DNA of 25,212 nt from a virus. Within the stretch, counting starts at the first letter, position 1, and each line of letters begins with the position of its first letter. Below are positions 6,911 through 16,001 of the stretch, one piece after another. The stretch is taken from the IMG/VR virus record IMGVR_UViG_3300024262_000221, positions 1-25,212 of that record; one strand, 5' to 3'. The notes beneath the pieces are model-generated. The model saw nothing but the letters and a program-made list of their open reading frames with translations. It was not told the origin of the DNA and did not search any database. A program made the position numbers and the translations under genes.

Positions 6911-8461
6911 TTATCCTATTAATTTTATTATTATATAAGCTACAGTTAAATTACTGCCTACTGCATCACTAAATTGTGCATCAATAGTAAAATTTAACAA
7001 AGTTGTTGAATCTTCTGTTGCTGTTCCTATAGATTTTGAATAAACAAAAGCAGCATTGCTAGTAGAGCTAAACTTTTCTTCATATTCTAAAATTGCTTTT
7101 TGATTGTTTGTTGTGTCTCCTAACAACAATCCATTAATATTTATTATAGCACTTCCAGTAGCACTAGCTGATCTTAAATAATTAATTAAATCAGTTGATC
7201 CATATCGTACAAAAATATTTAAAAAATCACCTGTACCTACGGCTAAACTTGAAGTGTAGACTTCAAACTCAATAGCTTTACCTCGTAACATATTTGCAGG
7301 TATAGCAACCGTTGCTAAATTTGTTCTAGCTGTTGTTCCACTTACAGTTACACCGTCATAATCTAGTAACAACAACTGATTTTTCCAATCTGTTTTTACT
7401 CCTTTAGTTTCTCCACTATCATATATCACTGTTTGCCCATCGCTTCCAGCTGATAAAGTTGTTACATCACCACTTCCTCTTCCTACAACTAAATCTCCTT
7501 TGTTTGGAGCGATATTTGGGTTTAATATGTTAAAATTTGTTCCGTCATATATAAGGATATAACCTCCATCTACTTGGATCTCACCTCCTTCTAAATTCTC
7601 ACCTAAAGGCTTTTTAATATCTACCGCACCTAAACTATTAACATTAAGTGTTGCACTTCCTGAATTAGCATGATTTGCTTTAATTCTGATTGTAAATCCA
7701 GCAACTAAACTTGTTGGTGCTGGTGTCAATGTCGCAACATAAACACCTCCGCTTCCAGTGGTAATAGCACTTGTTTGTGTTTGATTTTGGTTAATCACCG
7801 CTAGTTTATCTGGTGTAACAACAAGACTTGCACCAGTTCCACCTGTTACAGTACCTGCGTTAGCTTCCGATTGAGTCGCTAACTCTACTTTCCCTGCTAC
7901 TGTTTCGCTTGCATTTGGTTGAGTAGAACCTGATGCTACACTTGCCCACGCCCCACTCTGATATGCTTGAAATTCACCATCAGCTGTATTATACACTAAA
8001 AGACCATTTGCTGGACTTGGTATTGCTGCATCTCTTGCTGTATCATCTGCAAAAACTGGTACTTGTATTCTACCACTTCCGCTAAAATCTAATAATCCTG
8101 TTAAAGTTCCACCTGTCTCATCTATCTTACTATTTACGGCTGTTTGTATATCTTCGTAAACCTGAAAAGGATCAGACAATACAATTGTTACACCAGACCC
8201 ATGTGCGGTAGCAACTCCTGCTACTCCATCTGCTAATTCAAGCCCCCTAGTTACGCCTGTTAGCTCTCCGCTGGAATTTTGTCCAGTACAACTTATTACT
8301 TCTGGATTACTTGGATCAAGAATAGAAAGATAAAAAACACCTGATGGTGTAAAGTCTATCACATCACTTAAGACAATACCGCTAGTTTGTACAGCGTTAA
8401 TAGGCGACTGTAACGTCGTCTGAAATAATGATTGTCTAGGTATACTTGTAAGATTTGGCAT
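6911..8461 (-). CDS. Tail fibre protein
   Basis: A 516-residue protein. The N-terminal 110 residues (through LTGVTRGLE, GVATAHGSG, VYEDIQTAVNSKID) match a virion-attachment segment widespread at the start of phage fibre proteins. It continues with TARDAAIPSPANGLLVYNT (about 141-159) and GSTQPNASETVAGKVELATQ, common fibre shaft modules, then beta-rich repeats and a C-terminal domain with no recognised enzymatic motif. Placement directly after the tail hub gene fits a receptor-binding fibre. The C-terminal host-contact part was not assigned to any family. Confidence 0.75.
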   Translation of the reverse strand: MPNLTSIPRQSLFQTTLQSPINAVQTSGIVLSDVIDFTPSGVFYLSILDPSNPEVISCTGQNSSGELTGVTRGLELADGVAGVATAHGSGVTIVLSDPFQVYEDIQTAVNSKIDETGGTLTGLLDFSGSGRIQVPVFADDTARDAAIPSPANGLLVYNTADGEFQAYQSGAWASVASGSTQPNASETVAGKVELATQSEANAGTVTGGTGASLVVTPDKLAVINQNQTQTSAITTGSGGVYVATLTPAPTSLVAGFTIRIKANHANSGSATLNVNSLGAVDIKKPLGENLEGGEIQVDGGYILIYDGTNFNILNPNIAPNKGDLVVGRGSGDVTTLSAGSDGQTVIYDSGETKGVKTDWKNQLLLLDYDGVTVSGTTARTNLATVAIPANMLRGKAIEFEVYTSSLAVGTGDFLNIFVRYGSTDLINYLRSASATGSAIININGLLLGDTTNNQKAILEYEEKFSSTSNAAFVYSKSIGTATEDSTTLLNFTIDAQFSDAVGSNLTVAYIIIKLIG

Positions 8462-8463
8462 AT

Positions 8464-10020
8464 TTATAATATATTATTATTTGGGTAGTGATCTTTTGGT
8501 AGTAACTCTGCGTACACAACCATTGCCCTAAATACCACTCTTACATCTCGTTGGTTATTATACAACACAACTTGTAGTTTTTCCAGTGTTTGTTGTATAT
8601 TAATTCGCACATTGAATGGCTTAATTGCAATATCATCAGTTTGATTATTCATACCTCCAAGTGAGGTTGCTCCAAGTGAAGTAGAGCCTAGTCCCATAAG
8701 AATAGAATTATCATTAGTCCACTGATTCTTAGTTATAGTACGTGTTAAAAATGGCACTGATTCATCATCTTTATACATTTCTATATTCCATTCTCCAGCT
8801 TCTGAAATAAAACCTGTTAAATCTGCATGTAATACTTTTTTGTATTGTCCTGGACTATCCATATCATCTTTCTTGAATGCTAACCTTGAGAATATTGGTG
8901 CTCCGTTGTCGTTTCTATCCTTGAACAATTCCCAAACTTTATCAGTTGCATTATCAGCAAACAACACATGTTTGTCTTGATCACTATCTTCATATATTGT
9001 CCAATCACTAGAGTTTACCCCAGTAAAATATGTCCATACAGACTGATCATAATCTAAATTTTTAACTAAGACTATTTTGCCTTTTTCGGTTGTATCTAAA
9101 TTAAACAATGCGTAATTTTCGGTTGGTACATATACAGTATTAATTTGACTATAATCTGTACAAGTGTCATATAAAGACATAACAGGTGCATTCTCTGGGT
9201 TACCAAAGTAAGTATTAGAGCCAATTTGAGTTTTAGCTATGGCATATATACCTTGCCTTCCTGCTACTAATACAGAATTGAGTTGAGTTTGCACTAACGC
9301 TCTGCTTGATTCGCAACCACCTGCCCAGTCAAGCGTTGTTCTACTAAGTGAGGCTAAATCTACAAGGTAAGTTTGATTTGTTTTACATACAACAATATTT
9401 GCTCCTAAAGATTTAATAGATTGTATGTTTTCACCGTTACCTATGTCTACATTAAGCGTGTTGTTTGTGTCAAATTCCCAAGGATTAGCTGGTGCACCTC
9501 CTGAAAGATAAAATTTGTTTGGTTCTGCTACAATTCCACTAAAAGATACAAAGTCATTACCCACTTCTAATAAACTAGCTTTTACAACACTACTACCACT
9601 TCGTGATGTAAATGTAGAATTATCTGTTGTTGAATACATATTATCAACACCATTACCCAATACTAATATATCTCTATATACTATAGAGTCCCACTGACTA
9701 GTAGATGTAAGCGTTTGTCTAGAAGTATAAGTTCCATCATTGTATGTTGACCCCTCTGTGTAAGAATATATATCCGTATCAGTTCCAAGTGTTAAATATC
9801 TTGTCCCACTTTCGGTCTTCCAAAATCTCAAAGAATGTATAGGCTTGCCACTACCGACATTATCTCCAAACTGCTGTATACCTTTGCGGTTTTCCCACAG
9901 TCCATCGGTACGTCTAACCATATTTTGGCTATCCGCAAAATGATTACGTGGAATAAGTGTTGGATCAGCTGTATTCATGGTGACCATGTCGCTATACACA
10001 ATAGGTTTAACTTGTTTCAT
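8464..10020 (-). CDS. Tail hub / stabilisation protein (P22 gp10-like, T7 gp12-like)
   Basis: A 518-residue beta-rich protein with an opening (MKQVKPIVYSDMV ... HFADSQNMVRRTDGLWENR) typical of podovirus tail hub proteins, where FxxxxNMxxxxDGxxxxRxG begins a beta-propeller-like fold. Later segments such as NKFYLSGGAPANPWEF and SVLVAGRQGIYAI are also typical. In P22 and T7 this protein forms the nozzle below the adaptor ring. It lies five bases after the adaptor gene and two before the fibre gene. Length fits the family. Confidence 0.75.
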   Translation of the reverse strand: MKQVKPIVYSDMVTMNTADPTLIPRNHFADSQNMVRRTDGLWENRKGIQQFGDNVGSGKPIHSLRFWKTESGTRYLTLGTDTDIYSYTEGSTYNDGTYTSRQTLTSTSQWDSIVYRDILVLGNGVDNMYSTTDNSTFTSRSGSSVVKASLLEVGNDFVSFSGIVAEPNKFYLSGGAPANPWEFDTNNTLNVDIGNGENIQSIKSLGANIVVCKTNQTYLVDLASLSRTTLDWAGGCESSRALVQTQLNSVLVAGRQGIYAIAKTQIGSNTYFGNPENAPVMSLYDTCTDYSQINTVYVPTENYALFNLDTTEKGKIVLVKNLDYDQSVWTYFTGVNSSDWTIYEDSDQDKHVLFADNATDKVWELFKDRNDNGAPIFSRLAFKKDDMDSPGQYKKVLHADLTGFISEAGEWNIEMYKDDESVPFLTRTITKNQWTNDNSILMGLGSTSLGATSLGGMNNQTDDIAIKPFNVRINIQQTLEKLQVVLYNNQRDVRVVFRAMVVYAELLPKDHYPNNNIL

Positions 10021-10025
10021 AATTT

Positions 10026-10733
10026 CTAATAGTTATAAAATGTGTTACCTGTAATAGCTTTAGGATTTGGATTTACTCCTTTATTTCTTCTTTGTGTACC
10101 AAAACGTAAAGAATGTCTATTGTAAGTAAGAGTGTTAGCTAATAATGATTTACTTAGTTCTTTGTATGCTTGATAATTACTATTAGCTTGTTGTTCGTAA
10201 CCGCTAATACGTCTTAATGTAAGATAAGCTGCATATAACACTATCACCTCATCATATTCACTCGGTAGTGGATTATCTTGTGCGTGTGACATCTCGGGTA
10301 AACGTCTCAAATACGGGATAGTAGCTGTTTCGTTTGCTTGTGGTGTTGGGTAGAAACCTATCTTCCAATCTGCATTTATCTTTCTAATATAATAATGTGT
10401 AGGTATGGCTGATTGATCATTCATATCATACAAACCCAGTAGGGTGGTGTAGTCACTTGAATACACTGGTGTACTAGAACCAAATTTAACTGAAGACGGT
10501 TCTGCCATTCTTTTAAAATCTTCAGGTAGATTATATTCTCTTACACTTGCTTGAGTTGTCATGACAAAATATTCAGCATTCTCGGCTAAATCATAAGAAA
10601 CATCTTCTTGTATTTTGCGTAATGCTTTATTAAGATTTTGTTCAATTAGTGAGTTAGACGCAATAGTTCCTGTTGGATCTATTTTAATCTCGTCTCGCAC
10701 TTCTGATATCAATGCTTGTAATGTTGTAGACAT
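10026..10733 (-). CDS. Head-tail adaptor (gp4/gp11-like)
   Basis: A 235-residue protein starting with a helix (TLQALISEVRDEIKID), then SLIEQNLNKALRKIQEDVSY, a pattern shared by podovirus adaptor proteins. It continues with REYNLPEDFKRM, IGFYPTP and EYDEVIVLYAAYLTLRR, the last a helix also typical of this family. It would form the ring joining portal and tail hub. Context supports this: it is followed directly by the hub gene. The C-terminal extension is basic (RFGTQRRNKG), as expected for a part reaching towards the neighbouring ring. Confidence 0.75.
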   Translation of the reverse strand: MSTTLQALISEVRDEIKIDPTGTIASNSLIEQNLNKALRKIQEDVSYDLAENAEYFVMTTQASVREYNLPEDFKRMAEPSSVKFGSSTPVYSSDYTTLLGLYDMNDQSAIPTHYYIRKINADWKIGFYPTPQANETATIPYLRRLPEMSHAQDNPLPSEYDEVIVLYAAYLTLRRISGYEQQANSNYQAYKELSKSLLANTLTYNRHSLRFGTQRRNKGVNPNPKAITGNTFYNY

Positions 10734-10734
10734 G

Positions 10735-11103
10735 TTATATTAAATTAAATAATTCATTTGCTATACCTAGTATCAACATTGAGACAACACCCCACACTAT
10801 CTTATGCGTAAACTGATATGATACATTATCAGCTTTTTCTTTAAGTCTGTCTTCTATTTCTTTTTTAAGTGTTTGTATTTTTTGTTCCGTATTTAAAGAA
10901 AGTTCTTTAACCCTTATTTCGTTTGTTTTACTTTGTTCTTGCATATGTCCATGGAATTCACCTCTTATATCTTTTAATTCAGTTTGTAACAATGTCTTAA
11001 TTGAGCTAATCTCTTGCATTAAGAATGATTGATTCTTCCCAAACGTATCCATTTGCGTTTGTATAACAGCAATTGATGTTTTTATGGCATTTTCATTCAT
11101 CAT
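10735..11103 (-). CDS. Coiled-coil protein with C-terminal membrane segment
   Basis: A 122-residue protein. Residues about 5-95 are a coiled coil rich in Lys, Glu and Gln, followed by one hydrophobic segment at about 104-121 (KIVWGVVSMLILGIANELFN). The layout resembles XhlA-like haemolysin-associated or spanin/holin accessory proteins, but no motif proves that. It overlaps the stop of the preceding gene (ATGA) and ends one base before the adaptor gene, so it is probably translationally coupled. An alternative start is the next codon. Confidence 0.6.
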   Translation of the reverse strand: MMNENAIKTSIAVIQTQMDTFGKNQSFLMQEISSIKTLLQTELKDIRGEFHGHMQEQSKTNEIRVKELSLNTEQKIQTLKKEIEDRLKEKADNVSYQFTHKIVWGVVSMLILGIANELFNLI

Positions 11104-11426
11104 AAAAAACTAACCACTATGTATCTACCAGTGCCCACTTCTTGTTGTTGCTTAGTTATAACCTCGTTACCTTCTTCATCATAATCAATATTGTCAATCT
11201 CTTCAGTCATAGTTTCTTCTTTTAATTTAAAGAAATTCTCGTACTGCTCCTTGCAATCAGCATTAACAATAAAACCTAGTTGTATTTCGTTATCCTTCAT
11301 GTATTGGACCACTTCCTCACACTTAGACTTAATTACTAGTTGTGCTTGAGTTCCAATGAAACTACCATTGAATTCTTGCGGTGGTATTATCACCTCTTTA
11401 TTTTTGTTATGTACAAAATAAAACAT
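11100..11426 (-). CDS. Small acidic protein, function unknown
   Basis: A 108-residue protein with a beta-type N-terminal half (MFYFVHNKNKEVIIPP, LGFIVNADCKEQYENFFKLK) and an acidic linker (EEIDNIDYDEEGNEVIT) before a final strand (GRYIVVSFL). Not recognised. It is coupled by a four-base overlap to the membrane coiled-coil gene and follows the LRR protein gene by ten bases. Small genes of this kind next to fibre or decoration genes are sometimes chaperones, but nothing in the sequence shows this. Confidence 0.6.
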   Translation of the reverse strand: MFYFVHNKNKEVIIPPQEFNGSFIGTQAQLVIKSKCEEVVQYMKDNEIQLGFIVNADCKEQYENFFKLKEETMTEEIDNIDYDEEGNEVITKQQQEVGTGRYIVVSFL

Positions 11427-11436
11427 ATTATTAAGA

Positions 11437-12984
11437 TTAATTAGTTGTTACAGTCCACCCCTTACCGATTAGATTGTTTCTTGCCGTTATACCAGCTCCA
11501 GTAGGTGCTCCATTTGTTCCACCTGATACGTTCAGTACTCCACCTGTCCAACCCTTAGTATCTAAGTCAATTAGCAACTGATTAACATCAGAGGTAGGTA
11601 TGGCACAACCATCAACTCTTATACTGATTCCATTAAGAGTACCTGTTAGTGGTGTAATATCGAATGTCTCTAAGGAACAATCATAGAATAACATTTGAGT
11701 TATTGCTCCGCTACTAGCAGGCAATATAACTTCAGTCATCAATGGATTAGCATAGCCTTGAACTAATCCAGATAGATTTTGAACAGGTGATAAATCTAAA
11801 ACACCTGTAATATTGCAAGTGTGGAAGTAGAAATTATTAAAAGTAGAAGTAGTAGAATTTGGAAATGTAACTCCTGTTAATTTAGGATTATTCTCTAATC
11901 GTAACGTGTTATGCAATCCAGTCATAGGTGATATATTTATAGCACCTGTGAGGTCGCAATTATACAATTCACAAGTAATATTTTTAGAGGTTGCAGGGAA
12001 AAGAACGGTTGTTAGCTTAGGGCAAGAATGACTCCTAAATGTACCTGATATATTACTGCCCAAACCTGATGTATCTAATTCTGTAATATTATCACTATTA
12101 TTAGTTAAAAGGCTGGTTATATCCAAACCACTACCTGATAATACAGGGAATAATATCTCATCCCACGTGTTGGTATTAAGATTAACAATCGAGCGTAAGC
12201 GTTTAAACCGCCGTAAATCCAGTGTTCCTGTTGCACTTGTTAGATTATTAGCCGTAATAACTACGTCACGTGTGTTATTTTCTGTTGCAGAAAATGTTAC
12301 AGTCTCAAGCAACGGACAACCTCCAATATCATATGCACCATAAGCATATATTCCTTCACCTGTCATATCTAAGCTTGTAATCTTAGGATTGTCTCTAGTA
12401 CGGAGTGTATTACCATCACCAGTAAGACTTGGTAACAATAATTCAACTAATTCATCACAATTATTAGCTAAAAAAGTTAAGTTATTTAAAAAGCTAGCTC
12501 CTGAATAATCAGCTCGCACAATATTGGTTTCATGAAGTTCGTGTCTCGGTGAAGAATTAGGTATCACTCCAGTAATAGTTAATTGAGGCATTCTTATATC
12601 GTTATTCGATATAATTAATCTATTCATCACATCATTATCCTCAAGATTAATTATATCTGTTACATATCCGCCAGCATCAAAGTTAGATAATTCGAACCTT
12701 GTAACATCGTTAATATCGTTGAAGATAAAATCAACATCGTAAAATCCAGCCGATGAATAAGTCTTAGTTTGAGTCGTCAACCCTGACCCTGATACACCAT
12801 TATATGTAGTGCTATCACCATAATCAACAGTGTAATTAGCTGTATTATTCCTTAAGGCCCAAGTGAAACTTGTTCCATAGAACTTAACACGGATAACATT
12901 ATCTGGAACTGGTGGGGTTCCGCCTCCACCAAAGTTTCTACCTTTACCTATATGTATTTTTTTAACTGGGGTAATTAATACCAT
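11437..12984 (-). CDS. PKD-like plus leucine-rich-repeat surface protein
   Basis: A 515-residue protein. After a short Gly/Pro-rich N-terminus (GRNFGGGGTPPVP), residues about 30-90 look like a PKD-type Ig fold (VDYGD at 53-57 and TYSSAGFYDV at 75-84). The remainder has about ten irregular repeats of the BspA-like LRR kind (NNLTFLANNCDELVELLLP; NPKLTGVTFP; DLSPVQNLSG), then a C-terminal cap ending GKGWTVTTN. BspA-like LRR proteins bind surfaces and are common in Bacteroidota and their phages. No signal peptide is seen, so it is probably a virion protein: a head decoration, appendage or receptor-binding protein. Its gene lies between the head and tail modules. Confidence 0.65.
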   Translation of the reverse strand: MVLITPVKKIHIGKGRNFGGGGTPPVPDNVIRVKFYGTSFTWALRNNTANYTVDYGDSTTYNGVSGSGLTTQTKTYSSAGFYDVDFIFNDINDVTRFELSNFDAGGYVTDIINLEDNDVMNRLIISNNDIRMPQLTITGVIPNSSPRHELHETNIVRADYSGASFLNNLTFLANNCDELVELLLPSLTGDGNTLRTRDNPKITSLDMTGEGIYAYGAYDIGGCPLLETVTFSATENNTRDVVITANNLTSATGTLDLRRFKRLRSIVNLNTNTWDEILFPVLSGSGLDITSLLTNNSDNITELDTSGLGSNISGTFRSHSCPKLTTVLFPATSKNITCELYNCDLTGAINISPMTGLHNTLRLENNPKLTGVTFPNSTTSTFNNFYFHTCNITGVLDLSPVQNLSGLVQGYANPLMTEVILPASSGAITQMLFYDCSLETFDITPLTGTLNGISIRVDGCAIPTSDVNQLLIDLDTKGWTGGVLNVSGGTNGAPTGAGITARNNLIGKGWTVTTN

Positions 12985-12990
12985 GATTCA

Positions 12991-13410
12991 TTATAGGTTA
13001 TATCCTTTTGCCCAAGCACTGTATGTCCCATCCGTTCTGGCATCTAACTCAATACATACCCACATTACACCGTTTGTGTTTAACTCATATGCTGTAAGTC
13101 CATTTGCTGATATAGTAATATCCGTTAAAGGATCAGCTGTTGTTGAACCTACTGGAATAACCGCTGACTGATAATATCTATTAGTTGCAGATAATGCTGC
13201 AGTAAAATCTGGTTTTTCGTATTGATCACTCACCCAAATCTTAAATGTTCCGCCTGATGTAACACTAGCTGCTAGAATGTTTAACTTAATAGAGGCATAA
13301 TTCCCTAATGGTATAGCTAAACCATATCCAGTAGCAACTACACCCTGTAAAGACGGTTGTAACTCACTTTGTGCGCGTAAATCTTTTTTTAAGACATCTA
13401 ATTTTGACAT
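12991..13410 (-). CDS. Structural-type beta protein, function unknown
   Basis: A 139-residue protein with a helical N-terminus (KLDVLKKDLRAQSEL) and a beta-rich body ending WVCIELDARTDGTYSAWAKG. Composition (Gly, Ser, Thr, Ala; few charges) and position after the decoration-like gene and before the LRR protein suggest a virion component. Not recognised. The gene is six bases upstream of the LRR gene and is preceded by the leader TTTAATTAAAAACT. Confidence 0.6.
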   Translation of the reverse strand: MSKLDVLKKDLRAQSELQPSLQGVVATGYGLAIPLGNYASIKLNILAASVTSGGTFKIWVSDQYEKPDFTAALSATNRYYQSAVIPVGSTTADPLTDITISANGLTAYELNTNGVMWVCIELDARTDGTYSAWAKGYNL

Positions 13411-13433
13411 AGTTTTTAATTAAATTAGTTGCC

Positions 13434-13583
13434 CTAGCTTTTTTTTGTTTTTCTTGTCTTTGGTTTTTTTTCTTCGTGTTGACTTGCCAATTCATGTATT
13501 TCTGAATTAAACCTGTCTAACCAAATTAAACGTTCTTCACCTGTTGGTTTGTGTATTACTAACACTGTTTTTTTATCATTCAT
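13434..13583 (-). CDS. Small 49-residue protein with basic tail
   Basis: The ATG at 13583 opens 49 codons to the TAG at 13436-13434. The product begins MNDKKTVLVIHKPTGEERLI, has an acidic middle (FNSEIHELASQHEE) and ends in a strongly basic tail (KKPKTRKTKKS). It lies between the terminator after the decoration-like gene and the gene at 12991-13410 and shares the minus orientation and AT-rich leader of its neighbours. No function recognised; the basic tail could bind nucleic acid. Confidence 0.5.
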   Translation of the reverse strand: MNDKKTVLVIHKPTGEERLIWLDRFNSEIHELASQHEEKKPKTRKTKKS

Positions 13584-13596
13584 ATTATACAATTAT

Positions 13597-13626
13597 ATTT
13601 AAATTAAATAAAGGGGGAAATCCCCC
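13597..13626 (-). terminator. Terminator after decoration-like gene
   Basis: Minus-strand hairpin GGGGG-ATTT-CCCCC (13626-13613) followed by TTTATTTAATTT, nine bases after the stop codon at 13635. The short five-bp all-GC stem with a T-rich tail fits an intrinsic, perhaps leaky, terminator closing the coat/decoration transcripts. Confidence 0.55.
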
Positions 13627-13634
13627 TCTATCGG

Positions 13635-14000
13635 TTATGCAAGGGTTGCAGTTCCTCCCATAAAATACCAATTTCCATTAGTGAATATTAAATGTGCTGA
13701 TTCACCTGCAGCATCAAATGTTAGAGTAGTTCCATTGCCTAGATTAGCTGGTGTAAGAGTTCCATCTCCACCGTCTGTTTTCATTACAATGTATTTTACT
13801 TGACCATCTTCACCATCTGCTAAAGTAAGAGCATTTGCTCCAGTAGTAACTAAGTGAGTGATAGGACTAAGTAAATCAACTGCTCCAGCACCTGTTAATG
13901 TTTGTACGCCTTGTAGTTCTAAACCTTGCGGTCTAACTACACCCTGTACATCAATATCTCTGTATTCTAATAATGTAGCAACATTCCTTCGATTATTCAT
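13635..14000 (-). CDS. Putative capsid decoration / head fibre protein
   Basis: A 121-residue beta-rich protein. After a short N-terminal arm, residues 33-121 (QTLTGAGAVDLLSPITHLVT, DGQVKYIVMKTDGGDGTLTP, FTNGNWYFMGG) read as a trimeric beta module found in phage decoration and fibre proteins. The gene follows the major coat gene, the usual place for a decoration protein, and is set off by hairpins on both sides (14027-14045 and 13613-13626), suggesting separately tuned expression. The leader is ATATTAATTTAATTTATAATC, without a Shine-Dalgarno site. Confidence 0.6.
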   Translation of the reverse strand: MNNRRNVATLLEYRDIDVQGVVRPQGLELQGVQTLTGAGAVDLLSPITHLVTTGANALTLADGEDGQVKYIVMKTDGGDGTLTPANLGNGTTLTFDAAGESAHLIFTNGNWYFMGGTATLA

Positions 14001-14026
14001 GATTATAAATTAAATTAATATAGGGT

Positions 14027-14045
14027 GGGGTGTATATAACACCCC
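14027..14045 (-). other. Intercistronic hairpin between coat and decoration genes
   Basis: Perfect inverted repeat GGGGTGT-ATATA-ACACCCC, seven-bp stem with a five-base loop, 13 bases after the coat stop codon. No T-run follows directly on the minus strand, so it is more likely an mRNA-end stabiliser, processing site or leaky terminator than a full stop. Confidence 0.55.
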
Positions 14046-14058
14046 TTAAACTAAAGTA

Positions 14059-15288
14059 TTATTTTAATTTTAATCTGATATCTACTAATTGTTTAGCACC
14101 GTCATCATACGTTTTAATTCCGTATAGAGATAGTAGTTTTACGTACATACCAAATTGTAAAGGTATTTCAGTAGACCTTACAGTTGGTGCGATTTGATTG
14201 ATCATGTCAATCGCCCCTTTTCTACCAAACAATAAATGTTTAGTCGCTTTATCAGCATCAAATCCATCAGCTGCAGCAGTTAATGTTTCAGATACAGTCA
14301 ATTTTCCACCTTTATAGTAGATAGTAGCTGTATTTGCTGTATCATCGTTAACTGCAGAGAATTTCAACACTGCTTCTTTTTGGTTTTGACCAGTAAGAGC
14401 AACGTGATTAGCATTAGTTAATGCAGGATTGTTAATAGCTGACACTAAGTTAGCTCTAGTAGCATCCGCACTAGCACCAATCAATACGTTACCAGCAGTT
14501 GAACCAATTGTAGATACAAAAGTATAAGTGTTAGTTTTTACACCAGTAGGTGATACATAAGACAATACTACTGTATCTCCATTTGTTGGATTAGTTGCAA
14601 GGTTTAGTACTTGAGAAGATGTATAGTTGTTAGTCAAGAATTGATCCATACCATTGTAGGCAATCATATTCCCAGTAAAACCATCTTTAGTTATTTTATC
14701 ACCAAAAGCTGTAGCTCTAGAACCAACTTGAGAATTAATTACTGACCATTCTTGAGGAGAAATACAACCGAATAAATTGCTTAACTCTACATTTTGGTCA
14801 GCTAACTTCTCAAACACTTTAGAAAATACATCAAAAGCATTTCCACCATTAAAATCAATTGCGTTACCTGAAGTTCCACCAAAGTCACCCATGTCAATTA
14901 CAGAAGTAGCATTGATAGCTTCAAATTGTACATCAGCATCCATTACATTAGTAATGTTAATCATGGCATCTTTACCATATTGAGCCATGATATTGTAATG
15001 CGATTGAGCCTCCTCAACATCATCTACTGAGAATAATGCTGCTGCTTTTTTGTTAACTTGTAAGGATTCTTGTGTAGATGTAATATCTTGTACATCCATA
15101 TCAGAACCTAAAGCATACGGTTGTACATAAGTAGAACTTGGTAGTGGTCTGTTAAATGTATCACCATCTTTAAGAACCGCTTCACCTCTAAAATTTGTAA
15201 ATTGTCTATAAATAGCACTTTTTTTATGCAAAATTTGCATTGTTTTAGCCCAATAAGCTGGGTTAAAAGCTGTCAATGAATTACTCAT
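14059..15288 (-). CDS. Major capsid protein, P22-like HK97 fold with inserted domain
   Basis: A 409-residue protein. The N-terminal part (NPAYWAKTMQILHKKSAIYR; GDTFNRPLPSS; VNKKAAALFSVDDVEEAQ) and C-terminal part (GKKGAIDMINQ-like segment at about 356-366, then QFGMYVKLLSLYGIKTYDDG) match P22-type coat proteins of podoviruses. Between them, residues about 226-345 form a separate Ig-like or accessory module (NGDTVVLSYVSPTGVKTNTY, GNVLIGASADATRANLVSAI) that is widespread as an insert in phage coat proteins. It follows the scaffold gene and precedes a decoration-like gene. A six-bp stem with an AT-rich loop (15290-15316) lies directly before the ATG. Confidence 0.85.
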   Translation of the reverse strand: MSNSLTAFNPAYWAKTMQILHKKSAIYRQFTNFRGEAVLKDGDTFNRPLPSSTYVQPYALGSDMDVQDITSTQESLQVNKKAAALFSVDDVEEAQSHYNIMAQYGKDAMINITNVMDADVQFEAINATSVIDMGDFGGTSGNAIDFNGGNAFDVFSKVFEKLADQNVELSNLFGCISPQEWSVINSQVGSRATAFGDKITKDGFTGNMIAYNGMDQFLTNNYTSSQVLNLATNPTNGDTVVLSYVSPTGVKTNTYTFVSTIGSTAGNVLIGASADATRANLVSAINNPALTNANHVALTGQNQKEAVLKFSAVNDDTANTATIYYKGGKLTVSETLTAAADGFDADKATKHLLFGRKGAIDMINQIAPTVRSTEIPLQFGMYVKLLSLYGIKTYDDGAKQLVDIRLKLK

Positions 15289-15289
15289 A

Positions 15290-15316
15290 CTAAGTTTATT
15301 ATTAATTATTACTTAG
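15290..15316 (-). other. Hairpin in coat-gene leader
   Basis: CTAAGT (15290-15295) and ACTTAG (15311-15316) pair around a 15-base A/T-only loop, ending two bases before the coat start codon. A modest six-bp stem; it could affect initiation or mark processing, or be chance in AT-rich DNA. Confidence 0.35.
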
Positions 15317-15330
15317 CATATTCCTTAACA

Positions 15331-15981
15331 TTAACCGAATAGTTGCATGAATTGTTCGTCTGACATATCTACAGGATTAGTTGGTTTAGCATTCATATTA
15401 TCACCTAGTTGTGTAGGTTTACTTGGTGCTTTACCGCCTGTTGCTGGTCTTAACCCTGCATTTTCCTTAATAAACATATCAATTTCAGGTATAGATTTAT
15501 TAGCAAATTCATTTGTGTCTTTTAGGACTTGAATAAGATTCAATCTATCCTTAGCAGTTGGATCTTGGGCAAGGTACAAATCAATTTGTTCTTGCTCGTA
15601 TTTCTGTTTATCCAATTCATCACGTGACACAAAGCCTAAGTTTTTTAGGGCTTGTTTCATCTGCATCGTTTCTTCATCTTCTTCTACAGCTAGCTCGCCT
15701 TGTTGACGTAACCGTGTAAAATCCGACTCAATCTCCTTATAAAATCCTTCTAGGACTTCATCAGGCATATTCTTAAATGCTAACTTTTCTGATGGTGTAG
15801 GATCTTTTCCTTCTACTTTACGGAACAATTCTACAGTAGATTTTTCAAGTTTATCTCGATCTTGAAACTTCCCTGCCAACAATACCTTGTCCTCTTGTGG
15901 GGGTGTTGTTGCTTGTTGATCGGCGTTGATATTCAAATTATCCTCTGAGAGGGTTTGGTTATCGAAAACGTTGTCGTTCAT
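15331..15981 (-). CDS. Scaffolding protein
   Basis: About 216 residues, acidic and helical, with few hydrophobic clusters: an Asn/Gln-rich N-terminus, central charged helices (DKLEKSTVELFRKVEGKDPT, ELAVEEDEETMQMKQAL) and a Pro/Lys-rich linker before a C-terminal helix (PVDMSDEQFMQLFG). Size, charge and position just before the coat gene are those of podovirus scaffolding proteins, which guide procapsid assembly and leave before DNA packaging. The frame opens at 16008, but that ATG lies inside a hairpin (16002-16016), so I prefer the ATG at 15981 (MNDNVF). Confidence 0.7.
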   Translation of the reverse strand: MNDNVFDNQTLSEDNLNINADQQATTPPQEDKVLLAGKFQDRDKLEKSTVELFRKVEGKDPTPSEKLAFKNMPDEVLEGFYKEIESDFTRLRQQGELAVEEDEETMQMKQALKNLGFVSRDELDKQKYEQEQIDLYLAQDPTAKDRLNLIQVLKDTNEFANKSIPEIDMFIKENAGLRPATGGKAPSKPTQLGDNMNAKPTNPVDMSDEQFMQLFG

Positions 15982-16001
15982 TTTATTTTGGTTATATGTT
16001 T

